Origin: an alpha proteobacterium 3107
GTDB taxonomy: Bacteria; Pseudomonadota; Alphaproteobacteria; Rhodobacterales; Rhodobacteraceae
DNA length: 5,531 nucleotides
NCBI GenBank assembly: GCA_001483205.1
Contig: JPPB01000034.1
Coordinates: forward strand, 1-5,531
Direction of reading: 5' to 3'
The notes under the pieces are model-generated. The model had not been told where the DNA came from. It searched no databases and saw only the letters and a list, made by a program, of their open reading frames with translations. Position 1 is the first letter of the stretch. Each line of letters begins with the position of its first letter. Shown here piece after piece: positions 1 through 4,943 of the stretch. Position numbers and translations under genes: made by a program.

Positions 1-621
1 GGCGTCCACGCCACGCATCAGGTGGTCCATTGCGATCTGAGCCGGGCGTGGGAACCGTTCCGGCTACGCGAGGCGCTCAACCACCATCTGCGGCCCGCCC
101 CGGTCTGTGTGCTTGCCGCGGCCCCCGTCGCCGACGATTTTCACGCCCGGTTTTCGGCCCTTGAGCGGCGCTATCTGTTCCGGTTGATCAGCCGTCGCGC
201 GCCGCTGACCCATGACCGGGGGCTGGCGTGGCATGTCCGCCACCCGCTTGATGCCGATATGATGCGCGCCGGGGCCGCGCGCCTGACCGGGCGGCATGAC
301 TTCACCACCTTCCGCTCGACCATGTGTCAGGCACGGTCGCCGGTCAGGACGCTGGATGAGATACGGATCGGGGCGCGCGCCGTCCCGCACGGGACCGAGT
401 TCCGCTTTCACCTGCGGGCGCGGGGCTTTCTGCACAATCAGGTCCGCAGCATTGTCGGCACGCTGGAGCGGGTCGGTGCGGGGGCGTGGTCTCCCGATGA
501 TGTGTCGGCGGCGCTGGCGGCGCGGGACCGCGCGGCCTGCGGGCCGGTCTGCCCCCCGCAGGGGCTTTGTCTGTGCGGGGTTTCCTACCCGGATGATCCT
601 TTTTCAGAGACCTCTGCATGA
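1..621 (+). CDS. truA: tRNA pseudouridine(38-40) synthase TruA, 3' part (5' end outside window)
   Basis: TruA isomerises uridines 38-40 in the anticodon stem-loop of many tRNAs to pseudouridine in the cytoplasm. The reading frame is open from base 1 and encodes 206 C-terminal residues. It opens with [10 protein letters not shown], which in the family directly follows the catalytic RTDA segment, so the catalytic Asp lies about two codons upstream of the window. Further family motifs are ERRYLFRL (residues 55-62), GRHDFTTFR (97-105), [10 protein letters not shown] (109-118) and [13 protein letters not shown] (141-153), followed by the usual PPQGL...V.YP ending near 185-197. Full TruA proteins are about 250-270 residues, so roughly 50-60 are missing here. 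Four cysteines at 180-192 are more than I expect in this segment. The last codons (about ETSA-stop) lie inside an interspersed repeat (608-630), so the tail may be repeat-derived. It converges on ychF, 37 bases away, and no T-rich terminator is visible between them. The identification is firm. Confidence 0.95.
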   Translation, partial: GVHATHQVVHCDLSRAWEPFRLREALNHHLRPAPVCVLAAAPVADDFHARFSALERRYLFRLISRRAPLTHDRGLAWHVRHPLDADMMRAGAARLTGRHDFTTFRSTMCQARSPVRTLDEIRIGARAVPHGTEFRFHLRARGFLHNQVRSIVGTLERVGAGAWSPDDVSAALAARDRAACGPVCPPQGLCLCGVSYPDDPFSETSA

Positions 622-630
622 TGGCGCATT
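608..630 (+). repeat. Interspersed repeat, copy A (inverted relative to 2039-2061)
   Basis: These 23 bases begin AGACCTCTGCAT and end ATGGCGCATT. They match the reverse complement of 2039-2061 at 22 of 23 positions (G instead of A at the one difference). The 3' half has a small dyad, AATG/CATT-like arms around GCG. The copy overlaps the final codons and the TGA stop of truA and extends into the short gap before the ychF stop. I do not recognise the family. It could be a lineage-specific intergenic repeat or the remnant end of a small mobile element. Confidence 0.7.
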
Positions 631-658
631 ATCGGCCAAACCGCCCGCCCCCGGCGCT

Positions 659-1756
659 TCAGCCGCTGAACAGAAAATGCAGCACATCGCCGTCCCTGAC
701 CTCATACCCCCTGCCCTCAACCCGCAGCTTGCCCGCCTCCCGCGCGCCCTGCTCTCCGCCACACGCAACGAAATCCGCATAGGAAACCGTCTCGGCCCGG
801 ATAAAGCCGCGTTCAAAATCCGTATGAATCACGCCTGCGGCCTGCGGGGCCAGCGCGCCCTTGCGGATGGTCCAGGCGCGGGCCTCTTTCGGTCCGGCGG
901 TGAAATAGGTCTGAAGGCGCAACAGGTCGTAACCGGCCCGGATCAGACGGCTCAGCCCCGCCGCCTCCAGCCCGATTTCGCGGATGAACATCGCGGCCTC
1001 ATCCTCGTCAAGCTGGGCGATCTCTTCCTCAATACGGGCAGAGATAACAACCGTGCCCGCCCCCTCGCCCGCCGCCATTTCCGCCACCCGCGCCGAATGG
1101 TCGTTGCCGGTCGCGGCATCGTCCTCACCGACATTGCAGACATAGAGCACCGGCTTTGCGGTCAGAAGCTGAAGCTCGCCCCACGCCTTGCGGTCCTCAT
1201 CGGCCACCGCAACCGTCCGCGCCGGGTGCCCCTCTGCCAGCGCGGTGATGGCGGCGCGCAACAGCCGGTCCTGCCGCCGGGCGTCCTCGTCCCCGCCGCG
1301 GGTCTTGCGGGCAAGGGTCTGCACCCGGCGCTCGGCAGAGTCCAGGTCCGCCAGCATCAGTTCGGTTTCAACCGTGCGGGCATCCGAGACCGGATCGACC
1401 ACCCCCCCGACATGGGTGATGTCGTCACCGCCGAAACAGCGCAGCACATGGGCGATGGCGTCCACCTCGCGGATATTGGCGAGGAAGCGGTTGCCCAGAC
1501 CCTCGCCCCGTGACGCGCCCTTCACCAGCCCGGCAATGTCCACAAAGCTCATGCGCGCGGGCACGATCCGGGCAGAACGGGCGATCTCTGCCAGCCGGGA
1601 AAGCCGCGCGTCGGGGACGGCGACCTCGCCGATATTGGGTTCGATGGTGCAGAACGGAAAGTTTGCCGCCTGCGCCGCCGCCGTTCTGGTCAGGGCGTTG
1701 AAAAGCGTGGATTTGCCCACGTTCGGCAGCCCGACGATTCCCACCCTGAAGCCCAT
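659..1756 (-). CDS. ychF: Redox-regulated ATPase YchF (OLA1/Obg-like family)
   Basis: YchF is a cytoplasmic P-loop ATPase of the Obg branch that associates with ribosomes and is linked to stress and translation control. The 365-residue product has the usual family length. Walker A/G1 is GLPNVGKST (9-17), the switch region NFPFCTIEPNIG is at 32-43, and DIAGLVKGASRGEGLGNRF (73-91) carries the DxxG G3 motif. At the G4 position there is NVGE (208-211) in place of the GTPase NKxD, which fits the ATP preference known for this family. A helical insert spans roughly 125-200. The C-terminal TGS domain (about 278-365) contains LQTYFTAGPKEARAWTI, GVIHTDFERGFI and the terminal GDVLHF. The start is taken at 1756 because AAGGGG lies 6 bases upstream and family proteins begin MGF.VGIVG; an in-frame GTG at 1771 would use that Shine-Dalgarno as coding sequence. 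It converges on truA. Inverted repeat copies flank the gene. Confidence 0.96.
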   Translation of the reverse strand: MGFRVGIVGLPNVGKSTLFNALTRTAAAQAANFPFCTIEPNIGEVAVPDARLSRLAEIARSARIVPARMSFVDIAGLVKGASRGEGLGNRFLANIREVDAIAHVLRCFGGDDITHVGGVVDPVSDARTVETELMLADLDSAERRVQTLARKTRGGDEDARRQDRLLRAAITALAEGHPARTVAVADEDRKAWGELQLLTAKPVLYVCNVGEDDAATGNDHSARVAEMAAGEGAGTVVISARIEEEIAQLDEDEAAMFIREIGLEAAGLSRLIRAGYDLLRLQTYFTAGPKEARAWTIRKGALAPQAAGVIHTDFERGFIRAETVSYADFVACGGEQGAREAGKLRVEGRGYEVRDGDVLHFLFSG

Positions 1757-1762
1757 TTCGCA

Positions 1763-1768
1763 CCCCTT
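1763..1768 (-). promoter_or_regulatory. Ribosome binding site deciding the ychF start
   Basis: On the minus strand AAGGGG stands 6 bases before the ATG at 1756. The alternative GTG at 1769-1771 would have to be translated through this site, which argues for the ATG. Confidence 0.7.
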
Positions 1769-1842
1769 CACGCGCCTGCCTGACCGCGCCGCTTCTAGTC
1801 TGCCCGGCAGGGGCGCGCAAGGGCGGTGGGGAAAAGGCGGGG

Positions 1843-1890
1843 CCTGAAAAAGACTTCTGCATATTCGCTCAGCCGGGCAGCCGCCTGCCT
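1843..1890 (+). repeat. Interspersed repeat, copy B (two-part element)
   Basis: The head (1843-1863, CCTGAAAAAGACTTCTGCATA) matches the minus strand of about 2049-2067 apart from one extra A and one T/C change. The tail (1857-1890) matches 3614-3647 at 28 of 34 positions, including 15 identical bases AGCCGGGCAGCCGCC. In the tail, CCGGGCAG (1873-1880) can pair with CTGCCTGG (1885-1892) around a CCGC loop. The element lies in the probable 5' leader or promoter region of ychF. Confidence 0.55.
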
Positions 1891-1912
1891 GGGCGGGCGC
1901 TTTTCCCGATAC

Positions 1913-1940
1913 TTCATATTGGCGATGCCTTCTCTATAAA
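1913..1940 (+). promoter_or_regulatory. Weak sigma70-like promoter candidate, plus strand
   Basis: TTCATA (1913-1918) and TATAAA (1935-1940) are separated by 16 bases; they match the -35 and -10 consensus at 4 and 5 of 6 positions. It sits in the only AT-rich island of the intergenic region and points toward the palindrome cluster and the antisense side of trkH. On the minus strand the same island offers TCGACC-17-TTTATA for ychF, which is weaker. Either could be chance. Confidence 0.2.
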
Positions 1941-1975
1941 GTCCATACGTTCCAAAAGGTCGAGGCGTTCAAAGC

Positions 1976-2023
1976 GCCTGCCGGGGGGCAGGCAGGCACT
2001 GCCCGGGCAGTTCCGCCGGGCGG
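1976..2023. repeat. Cluster of GC-rich palindromes; possible trkH terminator
   Basis: Three dyads lie side by side. GCCTGCC (1976-1982) and GGCAGGC (1987-1993) form a perfect 7-base stem around GGGG. ACTGCCCGGGCAGT (1998-2011) is a perfect 14-base palindrome. CCGCC/GGCGG (2013-2023) forms a short dyad, and GCCCGG (2001-2006) can alternatively pair with CCGGGC (2016-2021). Read on the minus strand, the first hairpin is followed by GCTTTG, a poor U-tract, so factor-independent termination of trkH about 120 bases past its stop is possible but not clear. Confidence 0.55.
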
Positions 2024-2038
2024 GATGGATTGGTTGCC

Positions 2039-2061
2039 AATGCGCCATTATGCAGAGGTCT
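2039..2061 (-). repeat. Interspersed repeat, copy C (inverted relative to 608-630)
   Basis: On the minus strand these 23 bases begin AGACCTCTGCAT and end ATGGCGCATT, identical to copy A at 608-630 except at one base. The upstream flank TGAAAA is shared with copy B (1845-1851) but not with copy A. It lies 53 bases beyond the trkH stop. Copies A and C point toward each other across ychF. Confidence 0.7.
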
Positions 2062-2114
2062 TTTCAGTCATCTGCCCACACCCCCGACGCCACCACCACA
2101 AACACAATGCCCCC

Positions 2115-3563
2115 TCACCGCCGCCAGAACCGCACGGTAAACAGCACGTAAACCGTGATGATCTCCAGCCGCCCGATCAGCATCGCCGCGGTCAGTATCC
2201 ACTTCGCCGCATCGTTCAGACCGGCGAAATTCCCGGCAGGGCCGATCTCTGCCCCCAGCCCCGGCCCGATATTGGCCAACGCCGTCGCCGCCCCCGACAC
2301 CGAGGTGATGAAATCAAGCCCGGTCATGCTGAGCAGAACCGCCAGCACCCCCAAAGTCAGGCTGAAGAGCATAAAAAACGACATCACCGAACTCAGCACG
2401 TCATGGTCCACCGGTCGCCCGTCATAGCGGGGGGTAAAGATGCCTCTGGGCGAGTTGATCATCCGTATCTGCACCCTCAGCGCCGACAGAAAAACCTGAT
2501 AGCGGAAAATCTTGATCGAGCAGGCGGTCGATCCCGCGCAGCCGCCGATCAGACCGGCAAAGAAGAACAGCGCCACCGGCAAGGCCCCCCAGAGCTGATA
2601 ATCGGTGCTGGCATAGCCGGTGCCGGTCAGAATCGAGGTCAGGTTGAAAATCACCTCGCGCAGCGCCGGGGCGAGCGCATCCCCGTTTGATGCAACCCGA
2701 TACAGCACCAACACCAGCACCAGCGCCAGCATCACCCGGAACATGCCGCGCACCTGTGCATCGCGCCACAGCGGTGCCGACTGCCCCGACAAAAGCTGCA
2801 CATAGCGCACGAACGGCAACGCGGCCAGCAGCATAAAGGCGGCGGCCACATATTCCGGTGCCCCCCGATAAGCGCCGAACGACGCATCGCCGGTGGAAAA
2901 CCCGCCGGTGGCAATGGTCGTCAGCGCATGGTTGAGCGCATCAAAACTGCCAAGCCCGCTCAGCCGGTAGGCGATGAAACAGGCAACGGTCAGAAACATG
3001 TAGATGGCCGAAATGCGCGAGGCGATCTCTGCTGCTCTGGGCAGGATTTTGCCGAAGGTGTCAAAGGCTTCTGACTTGAAAATCTGCATCCCGCCGACCC
3101 GGAGTTCGGGCAGGAACGCCATGGCAACGACGATAATGCCGATGCCGCCGAACCACTGAAGCATACTGCGCCACAAGAGCGTGCCGCGCGGCAGATCGTC
3201 CAGCCCGGAAAAGACGGTCGAGCCTGTGGTGGTCAGGCCGGACATGGCCTCAAAATAGGCGTCGGTCCAGCCCGCCCCCGGCGCGCCGAGCAGGAACGGC
3301 AGAGCACCGAACACCGGCAATGCAGCCCAGACGCCGGTGGTCAGCAGAAAGGTCTGCTCGATGGTCAGCCCCTTGCGCACGCCATTCGCGCAGGCCAGCG
3401 CCATCAGCCCCCCCGACAGGACAGAGACCAGCGCCGCCTGAAGAAAGCCGTTCCAGTTGCCGTCCGACAGGGCGAAATCAAGCACCATGGGCACCAGCAT
3501 CGTCGCCCCGAGCGCGGCAATCAGCAAGCCGATGACATATCCGACCGGGCGCACATCCAGCAT
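2115..3563 (-). CDS. trkH: Trk-type potassium uptake protein, TrkH family membrane subunit
   Basis: TrkH is the K+-translocating inner-membrane subunit of the Trk system, which normally works with the NAD-binding peripheral protein TrkA (not in this window). The 482-residue product shows the four pore-loop repeats with their filter glycines: SGLTTTGST (108-116), TTIATGGFSTG (215-225), LTSILTGTGYAST (308-320) and ALANIGPGLG (428-437). Other family marks are QWFGGIGIIVVAMAFLPEL (136-154), GGCAGSTACSIKIFR (340-354), TPRYDG (377-382) and the C-terminal GRLEIITVYVLFTVRFWR (464-481). Many hydrophobic stretches between them fit the usual set of transmembrane helices. The start at 3563 is chosen because homologues begin with a segment like MLDVRPVGYVIG and the length is typical. 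An in-frame ATG at 3647 would add 28 residues that do not look like the family and overlap a repeat. The Shine-Dalgarno before 3563 is poor, so the start is less certain than the identity. folE2 ends 94 bases upstream. Confidence 0.93.
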   Translation of the reverse strand: MLDVRPVGYVIGLLIAALGATMLVPMVLDFALSDGNWNGFLQAALVSVLSGGLMALACANGVRKGLTIEQTFLLTTGVWAALPVFGALPFLLGAPGAGWTDAYFEAMSGLTTTGSTVFSGLDDLPRGTLLWRSMLQWFGGIGIIVVAMAFLPELRVGGMQIFKSEAFDTFGKILPRAAEIASRISAIYMFLTVACFIAYRLSGLGSFDALNHALTTIATGGFSTGDASFGAYRGAPEYVAAAFMLLAALPFVRYVQLLSGQSAPLWRDAQVRGMFRVMLALVLVLVLYRVASNGDALAPALREVIFNLTSILTGTGYASTDYQLWGALPVALFFFAGLIGGCAGSTACSIKIFRYQVFLSALRVQIRMINSPRGIFTPRYDGRPVDHDVLSSVMSFFMLFSLTLGVLAVLLSMTGLDFITSVSGAATALANIGPGLGAEIGPAGNFAGLNDAAKWILTAAMLIGRLEIITVYVLFTVRFWRR

Positions 3564-3613
3564 ATGCGCAGGCTTGGCCGCATGGGGGGGCGCTGTCAAG
3601 CCGATAGAACGCG

Positions 3614-3647
3614 CTGCATATTGTCCGAGCCGGGCAGCCGCCCGCAT
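3614..3647 (+). repeat. Interspersed repeat, copy D (tail type)
   Basis: These 34 bases match 1857-1890 at 28 positions, starting with CTGCATATT and including AGCCGGGCAGCCGCC. They lie between folE2 and the chosen trkH start, inside the optional N-terminal extension of the trkH reading frame. Because the related copy at 1857 is in a non-coding gap, the resemblance supports reading this stretch as intergenic. Copy D does not keep the hairpin seen in copy B. Confidence 0.5.
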
Positions 3648-3657
3648 CAGGCCCCCG

Positions 3658-4761
3658 TCAACGGGCGTGAATCAGCGTCCTGAACAGTTGCGGGTCGATA
3701 GAACGGGTGCGAAAGGTCTCGCCCTCGGTCAGGATGCTGACCGCATCATGGCTGTGCAGGCTCTCCTGATGGCTGGCAACAACCATGAAATCCCCAACCC
3801 GCGCATCATTCTGCAACTGTTCGGCAAACAGCCGCGCCGCGTCCTCGACAAAGATCGGGTGGGCGGCGTTCAGTTCCGCAAACGCCTGTTCGTCTTCGCG
3901 CTTGACCATCACCTGCGTCTCGGTCGGCACCGCGCGACGACAATGCCCGACCAGATCCTCGAACCACAGACAGGGCTTGCCGGGCAACAGAACCGCCGAA
4001 ATCCGCGCAACCGAGCGCTGCGAATGGGGCGTTGCCAGTTGGCTGCGCAACCGGCGCGCATGTTCCGACAGCTCCAGCGAACACGGGCAGGTCGAGGAAT
4101 AGACATAATCCAGATGGATGATCTTTTGGGTCACGCCCCCGGTCTCGGCCAGTTCTAACGCGATGTCGTAATACTGATAGCCGGTCAGGTTGGACCGCAA
4201 CGATGCCACCCGCATCGGAAACGAGAACCGCATCATTATCCGGGCGTCAAAACTGTCCAGATCGGCCTTGTAGTCGTTCAGCGCCGCCTGAATCACATCA
4301 ATGCTGAAGGTTTTTTCGGCATGGGCGTAGAATGTGCGCATGATGCGCGACATGTTGATGCCCTTCCGCCCGGCCTCCAGACTGACGGTGCCGGTGACGG
4401 AAGTTTCGAGCGAAATGTCCGACCCGTCGCGCCGGTGATAGCGAATCGGCAAGCGGAAGTTGGAAATGCCCACATGCTGAATCCGTCGCCGCGCCCCCCG
4501 GATCAGGCTTTCCGGCCCGTTCTGCAAATCGGGCAGCGAGGCGCGGTATCTGTCATCGACCGCAAAATCATCGGGATATGCCCGGACCAGCGCCGGATAG
4601 GTTGGCGCTTCCTGTCCGGGAATCAGGGCAGAGACCGCCGGGTGCAGCTCTGCCACCTCGGTCGCGCTGGCCTTTCTCGCCCAGGATTGCAGCAGGCGCA
4701 GGGCCTTTTCCGCCTCGTCCCGGCTTAGTTCATCGGTTTGCCTTGGCGTCTGGATATTCAT
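3658..4761 (-). CDS. folE2: GTP cyclohydrolase FolE2 (type IB)
   Basis: FolE2 converts GTP to 7,8-dihydroneopterin triphosphate, the first step of tetrahydrofolate synthesis. It is unrelated in sequence to the zinc-dependent FolE and in studied bacteria can work with other divalent metals. The 367-residue product carries the family blocks QHVGISNFRLPI (95-106), GRKGINMSRIMR (131-142), YSSTCPCSLELSEHARRL (221-238, the conserved Cys in the CPC segment being the expected metal ligand), PHSQRSVARI (245-254), HPIFVEDAARL (301-311) and SHQESLHSHDAV (330-341). No expected block is missing. The ATG at 4761 is preceded by AAAGGG at 4769-4774, 7 bases away. An AT-rich patch at about 4800-4870 is the likely promoter region, but I could not fix -35 and -10 boxes. 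folE2 genes in several bacteria are under Zur control; I see no convincing Zur box here. trkH follows closely and may share the transcript. Confidence 0.96.
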   Translation of the reverse strand: MNIQTPRQTDELSRDEAEKALRLLQSWARKASATEVAELHPAVSALIPGQEAPTYPALVRAYPDDFAVDDRYRASLPDLQNGPESLIRGARRRIQHVGISNFRLPIRYHRRDGSDISLETSVTGTVSLEAGRKGINMSRIMRTFYAHAEKTFSIDVIQAALNDYKADLDSFDARIMMRFSFPMRVASLRSNLTGYQYYDIALELAETGGVTQKIIHLDYVYSSTCPCSLELSEHARRLRSQLATPHSQRSVARISAVLLPGKPCLWFEDLVGHCRRAVPTETQVMVKREDEQAFAELNAAHPIFVEDAARLFAEQLQNDARVGDFMVVASHQESLHSHDAVSILTEGETFRTRSIDPQLFRTLIHAR

Positions 4762-4895
4762 GCCGCTGCCCTTTCACCCACTTCCCCCAATCTAGGGCCT
4801 TTTTGCGGGAATTACCATTTTACGATTGGTTTAGCCGTTTTCCTTTGTGCGGGGGGAAATCTGAATATCGCGTAAACCCGATCACGGGCGGGTCG

Positions 4896-4923
4896 GGCCG
4901 GGCGGATAATCCGCCGCCCGGCC
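4896..4923 (-). terminator. Hairpin downstream of the adhesin gene
   Basis: GGCCGGGCGG (4896-4905) and CCGCCCGGCC (4914-4923) form a perfect 10-base GC-rich stem with an 8-base loop, 20 bases past the adhesin stop. An alternative shorter stem, GGCGGAT/ATCCGCC, overlaps the loop. There is no T-run after the stem on the minus strand, so it may terminate with help from Rho, protect the 3' end, or both. Confidence 0.5.
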
Positions 4924-4943
4924 TCGGTTTGCCTGTCAGGGCC

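Larger units (their letters stand above)
1757..2114. other. 358-base intergenic region between trkH (end) and ychF (start)
   Basis: I see no credible gene here. Reading from ychF outward the region holds: the ychF ribosome binding site; a short CTGCC/GGCAG dyad at 1800-1810; a repeat element at 1843-1890 with an imperfect hairpin (1873-1892, 8 pairs, 4-base loop) in its tail; an AT-rich island at about 1911-1957 that is the best place for a promoter; a cluster of GC-rich palindromes at 1976-2024; and a second repeat element at 2039-2061 just past the trkH stop. Because both neighbours are read on the minus strand, this interval must end trkH transcription and begin ychF transcription, unless the two are co-transcribed. 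Confidence 0.7.

Noticed and set aside
622..658. Bidirectional terminator between truA and ychF
   Set aside because: The gap has only a 4-base CGGC/GCCG dyad at its edge and no T-run on either strand, so nothing can be called.
296..1513. A 405-codon open frame on the plus strand, mostly antisense to ychF
   Set aside because: It overlaps the end of truA in another frame and then the complement of a clear YchF gene. Its translation is rich in Arg, Pro and Gly without any family motif, as expected from antisense frames in GC-rich DNA.
1769..1771. GTG as the ychF start
   Set aside because: It would add MKGCE before the conserved MGFRVGIVG start and would place the AAGGGG Shine-Dalgarno inside the coding sequence.
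2025..2690. A 221-codon plus-strand frame opposite the 3' half of trkH
   Set aside because: Low-complexity, His/Arg/Gln-rich translation, fully antisense to well-conserved TrkH sequence, with no recognisable motif.
3457..4158. A 233-codon plus-strand frame opposite the trkH start and folE2 end
   Set aside because: It spans two real minus-strand genes and their spacer; its product resembles no family and its codon pattern follows the opposite strand.
4321..4728. A 135-codon plus-strand frame opposite folE2
   Set aside because: Fully antisense to strongly conserved FolE2 sequence; no independent evidence of coding.
4780..4870. Possible Zur operator upstream of folE2
   Set aside because: FolE2 genes are often zinc-regulated, so I looked for an AT-rich palindrome of the GTTATAACATAAC type. 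Only a loose ACCA/TGGT dyad is present, too short to call.
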